A stretch of DNA of 64,000 bases from Adiantum capillus-veneris (taxonomy: Eukaryota; Streptophyta; Polypodiopsida; Polypodiales; Pteridaceae). The DNA lies in the NCBI GenBank assembly GCA_014529385.2, contig CM043964.1, forward strand, positions 6,359,997 to 6,423,996, given 5' to 3'. Position numbers and translations under genes: made by a program. A model generated the notes under the pieces. That model was not told the origin of the DNA. It saw only the letters and a list, made by a program, of their open reading frames with translations, and ran no database searches. This document shows, piece after piece, positions 51,363 through 60,818 of the stretch (its first letter is position 1; every line of letters begins with the position of its first letter).

Positions 51363-54300
51363 ATGCACTTACGCTCTGGGCGGGTGCTAGAACACGAGCA
51401 TATTGAGGGTGCCTCTGTTCATACGGACACCCATTACCCATCCACGATAAGCTCTAGACCCTCAGCGGGGACACAAGGTAGCACCACCCAAGACCCTAAA
51501 ATAGCCGCTAGTGATTCCTCCTCCGACTCAAAAATCATGGAAGCATACCCTACCCAAAACACTGAGAGAGAAGGCCATGCACCTCCCGAAGCTCCACAGC
51601 CTAGTACTAGTATGTTTAGCCGTTTCATGGAAACATTAGGTAGAGCTACTCGCTCAGAACCTGATGCAAATGAAGCACGCGAAGGGGGTGGGGAAGTGGA
51701 CTCTCCTTTCACATCGCAAGTGGACCCCACACCCCCAACGAGTGTCCATGTGGATATCCTGCCAACTTCTTACCAAGAAGGCCCTGTTGAGCTGCCTCCT
51801 TCAGAAGTTCCCTCTAGAGTACCGTTGGTGGCAAGTAAAACCACGGGGAGCAACATTGCTTCTACCTCACAAGAAACCGTTAACACGTCGACTCTAGAAG
51901 GATTGTTCATTAATGATCATTGGACATACGACCTCCACACTGAGGTGTTGACGGATCTACACTCTGGCCACGCCTACCATGTAGGATGGATAGAGATTGT
52001 ACAATCCACCTCTAGTGCCACGAGCATCGAAGATCAACAGAAAATGATCTGTAATGTTATCCATGGCATTATTCAATTAGAAAGGCAAAACCGAGGGGTA
52101 AATATACTCTCAACTGGCCCCATGAGATTTCTGGATACGAGCAAGGCTCAACAGCCTACTCTATCACAAATGGAGACTCCTCTAATGAGCCCCATGGACC
52201 CATCTTACGTCATTTCACCTGGGGTCTCTATGCAATCTGAGCCTCCGAGCGACAACTTTAGCTTCCCTAACTTGGCTCAACCCTCTATTAAGGAAAACAC
52301 AGTGCTCACTCCAGGGATAAGCCTGACAGAAAATGTACCGATGACATCTACGGTTAGCGCAGTGCCACTACCTAGTGTCGTAGTACCTAATATGGGGCCT
52401 CGACCGTATGTGCCTCTAGCCCCTTATGCACACATGGCCCCCACACCTCCAATTGTACCACTTGCTTATGCTCCTCGAGTGCCGCTCCCTAGCTCTTATC
52501 CGAGTGGACCTATGCCCGGTTATGTTCCATATCCTGCATCATCTACACATATGCCAAGACCGGTACCCGTTCCTCTCCCACATATGATTCCAAGAGTACC
52601 TCCACCGGCCCTACCTCCTCACATAGGTGACTTGGCAGCGTTTGCTCAAACCATAGGTCGATCTATCGCAGAAAATATGCGTCACGCATCTGATAGAGAG
52701 CCTAGAAGTAAGGCAGTACAAATTGCCAAACTCACGCAAAAATTCAATGGGGACGAAGATGCTAGGAAACACATTCAAGTGTTTGAACAAGTATGTGATT
52801 CCTTAGGGGAACGCAACGAACTACATAAGTGCAATGCCTTAAGCTTGACATTAAGTGGGAAGGCTGGAGATTGGTATACGACCCTAAGGGTGGACGAGAA
52901 AACAATCTACCCTACCCTTCGAAGGTTGTTTCTAAAGGAGTACATACGAGAAGGTGTGCTTTGGGGTGTAGCATCTCAGCTACAGAAGGCCGAACGTAAG
53001 GAAGGAGAGTTAGTAAGGGACTTCATTAGTCGTCTAAAGCACTTAAACTCTCATTGCCCTGTAAATGAGCGCTTCAACAATAACCAACTGCTTGATCGAT
53101 TCATTCGAGGGTTGAGGAATGAAGGAATCTATAATGGACTAGTGATTAGAGGTATCACAACCTGGGAAGATGTCACTGCCAATGCAATCCAATTAGAGGA
53201 CAACTCGATGATAGCAGGCATGAGGGTGTCTACTGACACGAGATCCACTAGCTCACAAGCCATTGAGTATGAACCCATGACTGCAAAGCCCATTGCCAAT
53301 GAGCCAAAGGTATTTGAGACATTCTTGACAGACCTCACCAAGGCAATCCAAGAGTCTCTTAAGGATAATCGACCCCCTCAAAATAGTCACATGTATCCAA
53401 GAAGGGAGCAACAATGGTGTTCCATTTGCTTAGGTCCACACAGCACTAGTGAGTGCCCTACGTTTAGAGTAAAATTTAATGGAACTTGCAACGCATGTGG
53501 TAGGTATGGTCACCAAGCTAAGGATTGTTTAATGATCAAACGTATGATGGCAAATAGAACACCTGTAGCCTGGACGGATGCACCTCGAGCTCCTGTATTG
53601 ATGCCTACTCCACCTGTTGAGCAACTACCGCAACACATGGTCCCTAGATCTCAAAATGTTGTACAAGCTACACCGCTACCACCTCCTATGCTAGGACCGC
53701 AGCCCCCGCATCCAAGAGTCGCCCCTATGAACCAAGTGGGTTGCGAGCCATCAAATGCTTATGCAGATGGCTGTGAGGAGGAAATAGACACTAGTATTGC
53801 CTACGGACTTGATACATTGGAAGAGTGTCCTATATACTACATGGAAGATTGTTGGGGACAAGTCAAGCCGGTTTATCAAGCTGCTGCTCTCGCATCCAAA
53901 GGTCAAAATATCAACACCCAGGCTAGGAGGCCACCTCTTCAATGCTACGAGTGTGGTGGACCACATCGAGCAGCGGAGTGCCCTATTAGGCTGCAAAAGA
54001 ATGCTGCACAGATGCAAATGAATCAAGGGAGCATGTCTGCAATGCCAATACTCACATGTAATCGTTGTGGCATAGATCACTTGATTGCCCAATGCCCCTA
54101 TAACCCAAATGCGCCTAAAATCACACCCCTAAATTTGGTCGAAATTGCTAGTGTGACATCGCCAATACCACCCGTCGCACCCGCTTATGCGATTACACGG
54201 TCCATGCTTCAAGGGCCAAGCCATATCCTCGAAGAGAGAGATACCATTTCAGTTATCCAAGCAAAGAAAAAGAAGACACGAAGGAAGAAGTCGCAGAATA

Positions 54301-55967
54301 CGGAAAATTCAAAGCCAAGTTCCAAAACAAACATAGGAACAGGAGATGACCCCGTGTATATGAATGACCTCGAGGATGATTCAGATTCAGTCGAGACAAT
54401 GGAGACTAGAACCAATACCACAAAGGGAAAGACCGACAAAGAAAACCATAACATGGAACCAAATGAAAACCGAATAAGAGAAAACCATAAAGAGCCTCTG
54501 AAAACACCACAAGTGTTTCCAAATCCAATCCAAGACCCCCAAGATAAACCGCAGGGGCAAAAAGGGAAGAATCATAAAAAGAAGATTGGGACGTACCCAA
54601 ACCCTGTAGACGAGATTAAGCAGGTGAAACATCTGAGAGGTTTAGTGGAGGAGACTCAAAGGAAACTAGAACCAGAACCCATGCATATCAAAATTCATGA
54701 CACAGTGTTTCCCATGCAAGTTCATCCACCTCACATGAACCATAGACCGTTAGCCATATCTAGTATCATCCAAGAAGGGAGTGAGGACGGGACATCAGAA
54801 AGTGAGCATACACCCTTCTTGTTGGAAAGGATGTTTAACGAAGGAATACCTGATCCCATTGAGGAATATGAGATTCCAACCTCACCAGTTCCTAGTCAAG
54901 GACCTACACCCTGCAAAACGCCAATGAATGTTGCCAAACTAGTGGACTTCATGTCTTCTGAGGTCCGAACCACGATCATAGCAAAGCTGTATGGAGATCC
55001 TGAGTTATTCCTTGCACTTCGAGCATTCCTTAACGGAGAGCTACGAACGGGATTACCGCAGTTTGCGCAACCAAATAGGCCTGACTCGATTATGATTGAT
55101 GAGGAAAATCATGTGCAATCACTTGACTTAGATGGACACGAGTCTGTGATCGAGGTACCCATTAACGAATTAGGGCAGTATTTTGAAGGCGACGAGTCTA
55201 ATGCGACCCTACCCATCACTGCCAAGGGATTAACTATAAAGGGAATTCTTGATGGTGGTGCGGGAGTTAGCATCGTTACAAAAGATTGTTGGGAATCCAT
55301 GGGAAAACCCCGCCTCAGTGTTACTAACATTGTGGTAAATATGGCAAATGGTACCATAGCCAAACCTATGGGGATGCTCAAGGATCTTAAGATCAATGTT
55401 CTAGGACACAAGGTACGACATACGTTCATTGTAATGGATTTCTCTAAACACCTTATGTCATATGAAATGATTTTAGGACGACCATTCATGAGGGAAGCAC
55501 AAATGGTTCACGATTGGTCTAAAAATCATGTCTATTTGCAATTCCAAGACTCTGTCCTTAGAGTGGATTTGGTGACTGGTAAGGTACACCCCTTAGGGAG
55601 TAAAACCATTATTGATCATCGCTCTGACACCACAGTTCACTCGGCCCCACTACAATATTGTTACACTTTTAAGAAGGATACAGACATTGGCCAAGATTCT
55701 CCTTACATGGATGTGTTACCGGGTATGACGGAATCAGACAATGTGGATTGGGTCCACCTAGCATCAACCATAGACACTTGGGGAAATAGGGGGACGACCT
55801 GGGTAACACCTGAGGGGGATGAAATGCCTATACCCTTAAATATGCTACAAGCAATGCATATCGCTTCCGACAAGACTCATCCTAATGTAACGAAGAAAAC
55901 ATACAAGTGGGTCCCTAAAGCTTCCTTAGTGACCATAGCTAGTGATAAAAAAACAGAAGCCTTGTAA
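51363..55967 (+). CDS. Gag-protease polyprotein of A2 (1534 aa)
   Basis: One unbroken ORF from MHLRSGRVLEHEH. Residues 1-450 are Ser/Pro-rich with a Pro/Tyr/Met repeat-like stretch (PYVPLAPYAHMAPTPPIVPL). The capsid lies at about 450-615 (AKLTQKFNGDEDARKHIQVF; LSGKAGDWYTTLRV). Four zinc knuckles follow: CSICLGPHSTSEC (from 686), CNACGRYGHQAKDC, CYECGGPHRAAEC and CNRCGIDHLIAQC. Three of the four use the short C-x2-C-x3-H-x4-C spacing. A Lys/Glu-rich linker leads to a retropepsin near 1293 (GILDGGAGVSIVTK; MILGRPFMREAQM). The C-terminus carries KKTYKWVPKASL. It would form the particle and mature it, but RT and integrase must come from elsewhere. Confidence 0.92.
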   Translation: MHLRSGRVLEHEHIEGASVHTDTHYPSTISSRPSAGTQGSTTQDPKIAASDSSSDSKIMEAYPTQNTEREGHAPPEAPQPSTSMFSRFMETLGRATRSEPDANEAREGGGEVDSPFTSQVDPTPPTSVHVDILPTSYQEGPVELPPSEVPSRVPLVASKTTGSNIASTSQETVNTSTLEGLFINDHWTYDLHTEVLTDLHSGHAYHVGWIEIVQSTSSATSIEDQQKMICNVIHGIIQLERQNRGVNILSTGPMRFLDTSKAQQPTLSQMETPLMSPMDPSYVISPGVSMQSEPPSDNFSFPNLAQPSIKENTVLTPGISLTENVPMTSTVSAVPLPSVVVPNMGPRPYVPLAPYAHMAPTPPIVPLAYAPRVPLPSSYPSGPMPGYVPYPASSTHMPRPVPVPLPHMIPRVPPPALPPHIGDLAAFAQTIGRSIAENMRHASDREPRSKAVQIAKLTQKFNGDEDARKHIQVFEQVCDSLGERNELHKCNALSLTLSGKAGDWYTTLRVDEKTIYPTLRRLFLKEYIREGVLWGVASQLQKAERKEGELVRDFISRLKHLNSHCPVNERFNNNQLLDRFIRGLRNEGIYNGLVIRGITTWEDVTANAIQLEDNSMIAGMRVSTDTRSTSSQAIEYEPMTAKPIANEPKVFETFLTDLTKAIQESLKDNRPPQNSHMYPRREQQWCSICLGPHSTSECPTFRVKFNGTCNACGRYGHQAKDCLMIKRMMANRTPVAWTDAPRAPVLMPTPPVEQLPQHMVPRSQNVVQATPLPPPMLGPQPPHPRVAPMNQVGCEPSNAYADGCEEEIDTSIAYGLDTLEECPIYYMEDCWGQVKPVYQAAALASKGQNINTQARRPPLQCYECGGPHRAAECPIRLQKNAAQMQMNQGSMSAMPILTCNRCGIDHLIAQCPYNPNAPKITPLNLVEIASVTSPIPPVAPAYAITRSMLQGPSHILEERDTISVIQAKKKKTRRKKSQNTENSKPSSKTNIGTGDDPVYMNDLEDDSDSVETMETRTNTTKGKTDKENHNMEPNENRIRENHKEPLKTPQVFPNPIQDPQDKPQGQKGKNHKKKIGTYPNPVDEIKQVKHLRGLVEETQRKLEPEPMHIKIHDTVFPMQVHPPHMNHRPLAISSIIQEGSEDGTSESEHTPFLLERMFNEGIPDPIEEYEIPTSPVPSQGPTPCKTPMNVAKLVDFMSSEVRTTIIAKLYGDPELFLALRAFLNGELRTGLPQFAQPNRPDSIMIDEENHVQSLDLDGHESVIEVPINELGQYFEGDESNATLPITAKGLTIKGILDGGAGVSIVTKDCWESMGKPRLSVTNIVVNMANGTIAKPMGMLKDLKINVLGHKVRHTFIVMDFSKHLMSYEMILGRPFMREAQMVHDWSKNHVYLQFQDSVLRVDLVTGKVHPLGSKTIIDHRSDTTVHSAPLQYCYTFKKDTDIGQDSPYMDVLPGMTESDNVDWVHLASTIDTWGNRGTTWVTPEGDEMPIPLNMLQAMHIASDKTHPNVTKKTYKWVPKASLVTIASDKKTEAL

Positions 55968-56544
55968 GAAACGTACCACTCGCTCTAAGAAAAGTAAGAA
56001 AATGTTGCGATGGATCCCTAAACGACTATTGGAAGCCCAAGGCTACTATCAAGGAAATGATCAAATCTGGGTGCCAAAACGTAGATTGTGCTCTTACCTA
56101 TCACCTGACCCAAGTGAGCCCAATTCCGTATCTCCAAAACGAATCAATGATCGTGGAAAGAAAAAAATCGCAGAATGCTACACACCCGCTCCCGAGCTAG
56201 TTTGGGTACCGAAGAAAGAACGATTTGTTCCACCTAGCTCAGGAAGGGGGGAGTCCCATGAAGCTTCTAGCTCCTCATGTAATACATCCATAGAGGTAAA
56301 AGCTTCTACACAGCCTCCATCTATAGTAGTGGACCTCCATGAAGCTACAAAAGAATCCACACCTCCCAGTGTTCAAGAATCACCTGATGAACCACTTCAA
56401 GTTCGATCCTGGGAGAGTACCTTACCACCCTTGCAGCTTGACGAGGCACCTAGGGTAATAGAAAACTACTGGCAAAAATACTCACCTATTACCAACTGGA
56501 ACAATTGGTTTCAAAGGGTGACAAGCTCATTTCAAACGGTATGA
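55942..56544 (+). CDS. ORF2 of A2: basic W-x-P-K protein, +1 to gag-protease
   Basis: 200 codons, the same protein as A1 ORF2. It overlaps the end of gag-protease by 26 bases, and both frames run through GATAAAAAAACAG. The first in-frame ATG (MLRWIPKRLL) is about 20 codons inside, so expression could be by reinitiation, frameshift or RNA slippage. Motifs: RWIPK, IWVPK, VWVPK, and a C-terminal Trp-rich ENYWQKYSPITNWNNWFQ. The 3' ORF of element C has the same kind of motifs. No known family is recognised. Confidence 0.65.
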   Translation: MIKKQKPCKKRTTRSKKSKKMLRWIPKRLLEAQGYYQGNDQIWVPKRRLCSYLSPDPSEPNSVSPKRINDRGKKKIAECYTPAPELVWVPKKERFVPPSSGRGESHEASSSSCNTSIEVKASTQPPSIVVDLHEATKESTPPSVQESPDEPLQVRSWESTLPPLQLDEAPRVIENYWQKYSPITNWNNWFQRVTSSFQTV

Positions 56545-58169
56545 TCTACCCAAGGAAGGGGGGAGTGTTTGCTGATAGTCATCATTCATTTGTTCCCCTC
56601 TCAACCTTTTTCCCTGACCTCTATATCTCCTAATCTTAGGGAATGTATATATAAAGCTTTATACTCAAAAAAAAAAAAGAGCAAGAGCAATTAGCAAACA
56701 AGTATGCACATTAAAAGTCAAAACATCGACTCAGACCTACACATGTCGCATCTGGTAGAGTGAAACAGAAACCTATGCCATAAAACACCTTTGATCCTCA
56801 TCACTTGAGTGATGGAGGGTAGGTAAGATTAGTACGATAGGAGTGTTTCTGTTTTAGAGTTGAGAGATTAGCGAAGTTCTCTTTTCCCACTGATGTGCCT
56901 CCTGGAGGTATTCCTTTTGTTTCCTAGTGTGTACAGGAGCGTGTTGCTATTGATAGGATTTGGACCTTCATGGAACCTTTCTCTCATTCACACTTCAAAT
57001 CAAGCGCGACCATCAACACAAACAGGTGTTTTATGTCCATTAGCATTGCCCTTATCTTTTTGCATCCATGTTTGTCTGCTTTGATTGTGATTGGTAGCAT
57101 AATATTCAACGCATTTGCTTAGTATCAAACATTTAATTCAATGTAATCGTTTGTCATAATCACTTGTTTAGGTTTAAAAATCAAGCAGTCCGACTAAGCT
57201 AGTTTGACCAAGCTAGGTATTAGAAATCTTCTCTTAATACCATGGGGAATGCCTTCCTAATAAGCAATGGTTACTTAGGTTCTTAATCCGATTTAGACAG
57301 CATTGTATGAAATGTACTAGGGCTTTCTAGTGGGCTTGACCCTATTGACCTTTAGCTTAAGTATTATAAAGGGAGTTTACTAATGTGATGAGCCTGGGGA
57401 GTGTAACAATGTTATATGACCCCCCAAAGTTACAAAATTTAAATGTTGAAAATGAAAAAACAAAAAATCAAAGTGCCACAATGTAAAATTTTAAGCTGGA
57501 AGAGAAATCCTGGCTTGAATTGGTACTTCACTCACATGAATTGACTATGGTACTAGAGCCCTAGAGGTTCCCAGTGTGGGCGCTTTTCCTTGAAAAGCAA
57601 AAAACCCAAGGCATACAAAATAAGCACCCACTTCATAATTGAATGAATGAGAAAAGACTTTGGGGGGTCAAAGAAAAAGTAATCAGTCAGGCGATGATTT
57701 CATGAAAAATTCCTTTTATGGTAGCTTAACTACAAAGTCTTCTAGATATAGCCTCTAGTCAGCCCTCGAACATGAATACTTGGCTCTCGCGATTAAACAA
57801 CTTAATTGACCACAGAAAATTAAGAAGCTTACCCATGGTATTAATATTCGATCTCTAGTGCTTTTCGACCGTCAAATTAGCAACCCCAGACTTGTTTAAT
57901 TTTTTACCTTTACATCTGTTTATGCATTTGATTACATTGCAATTTAATGTTCATTGCTATCAAATTGTTTGAAATTCTTTGACCAATCAATGTGTCTACC
58001 TAAAACTGCATATGCTTTTTAAGAGAATGCAATTACTGTGCCAATGTTGTTTGATTTTGCAGTGACTGAAGAAGGCTAAGGACATTCATCTCAAATGCTC
58101 TTCCACCTCGACGAACCAGCTTCAACTCAATAGCTTCCGAGGACGGAATCTACATCAGGAAGGGGGGCA
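56545..58169 (+). other. 3' non-coding region of A2 with an internal PPT-like tract
   Basis: Collinear with A1 43922-45545. The internal CAAGGAAGGGGGGAG followed by TGTTTGCTG lies at 56551-56573. TATATATAAAGC near 56646 and a poly-A run follow. The functional PPT is at 58157-58169. Confidence 0.6.
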
Positions 58170-58465
58170 TGTTAACCCTCACGGCTCACGGACACCCATC
58201 ACCTATGATGGACGCGTATTATGTATTTGGTAGAGTCAGGTACCGGGCTTGTCGGTCCAATAGGGAAAGGTAGAGTGATCGCCGATGAGAGGCGCACTTT
58301 AACTTGGACATTCAAAGGATTAGTTGGTTAAGCATGGGCGCCCAAGTGTGAATGGGGTGAGCTCCTATAAAAGCCAACTAAACCTAATTTTTACTCATTC
58401 TCTCATTTGTGCAATTGAAGAGTGCTCTTGCTCCATCTCCATCTTCTTCTTCTTCTTCACCTCCT

Positions 58466-58515
<50 letters not shown>

Positions 58516-58758
58516 TGTGTGCGATCGAGCATTACGAAGGCACGACGGCGGCGAAGCGGTTGAGCGCGGCACGACTGCAGCTTCTTCTTCATCGCGGCGA
58601 GGAATCCACCACGAAGGCGAGCGTAGAGCGGTGAGTGACACACCCTTTGTTTCCTTGAGCTTGCTAGTTTAGGCTTGTTGTGTGCTTGGAGCCATTTGTG
58701 GCTCGCATACGGTGTATTGGCAAGTCCCTTGCTTCGACAGTGCGGCAAGGAGCGCACA
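58170..58758 (+). repeat. 3' LTR of A2 (589 bp)
   Basis: Same ends and length as the 5' LTR, with TATA at 58366-58373, followed directly by ACAAG and the C coding sequence. Confidence 0.95.
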
Positions 58759-60590
58759 ACAAGAAGCTCAACCGAACCCTCAAAGACATATGGACAACTG
58801 ACTTTGAAACAAATGAGGACACGAGTTCTGACAAGATGGATGCACCTTCCCATTATAAGAAGTATACCATACAAGATAGGAAAATCATAGTGCAACAACC
58901 AATGAGGGAATTAAAGGAACCGGGTACATCGTACGACGTTCCTGAAAAAGCCAAATGAATAGATCTAGCAGATCCAGGAGAAGATCCAAAACCTGCATAT
59001 ATTGCCACGGATCTTACTGAAGAAGAGGAAAATCTTCTGGTAGCTACTCTTAAACAGCATAGAGATGTGTTTGCATGGTCATACAAAGATCTTAAGGGGG
59101 TGGATCCAAGTATCTGTCAACACACAATACCCCTTAATAATGACGCCAAACCCAGCAGACAACGTCCCTATACTTACAATGAAACGTTTGCAAAAAAGAT
59201 CAAGGAGGAGATATATAAACTTAAACAGGGAGAGTTTATTTACGAAATTGAGCACACCGATTGGGTTTCACCGATTGTGGTGGTCCCGAAGAAAAATGGA
59301 AAGTTAAAAGTGTACGTCAATCTCAAGAAAGTAAACGCTGCTACAATTTGGGACAACTATCCCCTACCCATTACTAATCATGTAATAGAAAGGGTGGCAG
59401 GAAAAGAGGCTTATAGTTTCTTAGATGGCTTTTCGGGTTACAACCAACTCGCAATAAAGCCAGAGGATCAACACAAAATAGCTTTTGCAACTGAATGGGG
59501 TATTTTTGCATTCCAGGTAATGGATTTTGGCTTAACAAACTCACCAGCCACATTTCAGAGGCTGATGGGTCATGCTTTTAAAGAATATCTAAGGCAGTTC
59601 TTAGAAATTTACATGGATGACTTGTGTGTTCACTCTCTTGTAAAATTGGAGCACATAGAGCACTTGACCAAGGTGTTCAAAAAATGCAGACTGTATTGGA
59701 TTTTCCTGAATCCAGAAAAATGTGTCTTCATGGTAAGACAGGGAAAAATATTGGGACATATAGTGTCCAAAAATGGTATTTCGACAGACATGGAGAAGAT
59801 CAACGTCATTGTTGATCTACCACGACCAGTAAAGGTAAAGGAGGTACAGGCATTGATGGGCCATTGTGGATATTATCGCAGATTTATCTACTCATACGTT
59901 ATAATTGCAAAACCACTTTACGCGCTGATAACTAAATTTGAGTGGACGGATGAGTGCGAGAAATCTTTTCAAACTTTAAAGCAAAGGTTAATTTCCGCTT
60001 CAATTTCGAAGGCTCCAGATTGGAAAAAGATATTTCACTTCCACGTAGATGCATCAACGTATGCAATAGGATGCATACTTGCACAATGTGGAGAGAACAA
60101 CATGGATTTTCCAATAAGTTACTCCAGTAGACAATTGAACAATGCAGAGAAGAATTACACAACAATTGAGAGGGAGGGTTTGAGTATGGTCTATGCGGTG
60201 AAAAATTTTAGACACTACTTACTTTCCAATAAATTTGTATTCTTCGTTGATCACCAAGCATTGTTGTACTTAGTAAACAAACCTTGCAGTACGAGAAGGA
60301 TTGTTCGATGGTTCATCATACTGCTTGAGTTTGACTTCACGGTAGTAGTAAAAAAAGGAACTACACACCAAAGAGCGAATCATTTATCTAGAATGATGCA
60401 TGGAGAAAACCCAGTAGGGGTTGATGATGATTTGCCAGATGCATATCTTTTCAACATAGAAATGGTTCCAAGATGGAGCGAGGATGTAATTCCTTTGCTA
60501 ACTATCGGGTCATTGAATGTGACAAGACAACCATCTACCATTTCAACATCCAGATCATTGGTAATGTTGGCGGGAAGGCTATACAAATAG
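58759..60590 (+). pseudogene. Reverse transcriptase and RNase H of element C
   Basis: C coding resumes with KKLNRTLKDIWTTDFE. A TGA at 58956 interrupts the pre-RT region. From 59067 the frame is open for 507 codons: HRDVFAWSYKDLKGVDPSIC, DWVSPIVVVPKKNGKLKVYV, FLDGFSGYNQLAI, MDFGLTNSPATFQRLM and the catalytic YMDD (EIYMDDLCVHSL). The canonical VDYRxLN is changed to VNLKKVN. The RNase H keeps its acidic residues (FHVDASTYAIGCILAQ, TTIEREGLSMVYAVKNF, FFVDHQALLYL), ending HQRANHLSRM with N in place of the last D. A TAG at 60588 lies at the start of the duplicated H2C2 region, which continues in the same frame. Confidence 0.85.
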
Positions 60591-60818
60591 GGATAGGATC
60601 AAATCCTTAGGCTTTGTGTTGAATCGAGTGAACGGGAATTGTATCTAAACCAAGCTCATGTACAAACAACAGGGATTCACAATGGGCATGCATAGATGTA
60701 TCAAAGATTGATGAGAATGGGTGTGTATTGGCCGAAAATGCAACATAGTGTTCATATGCATATCAAATCATGCGTTAGATGCACGCTTCAAAAGCCAATA
60801 GAGCACGTGACTCTATTC
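60468..60818 (+). pseudogene. First linker plus H2C2 zinc module of element C
   Basis: It begins VPRWSEDVIPLLTIGSLN and reads in one frame through three TAG codons (60588, 60594, 60693) to QAHVQTTGIHNGHA, RMGVYWPKM and KSCVRCTLQKP. All four zinc ligands are present: H (60657), H (60678), C (60771), C (60780). The layout H-x6-H, then C-x2-C, is that of the integrase N-terminal zinc domain. A second module of the same design follows at 60834, so this one is an extra copy. Confidence 0.75.

Larger units (their letters stand above)
50027..58758 (+). mobile_element. Element A2: complete non-autonomous Athila-like element
   Basis: LTRs 50027-50615 and 58170-58758 (589 bp each) differ by only a handful of bases. 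ACAAG is duplicated at 50022-50026 and 58759-58763 in element C. It has a tRNA-Asp-type PBS (50620-50637), a T-rich leader, gag-protease ORF 51363-55967 (1534 codons, unbroken), overlapping ORF2 55942-56544, a 1.6-kb 3' region and a PPT (58157-58169). No RT, RNase H or integrase is encoded in its 8.7 kb. The intact ORFs and close LTRs suggest recent movement using enzymes supplied in trans. Confidence 0.95.
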
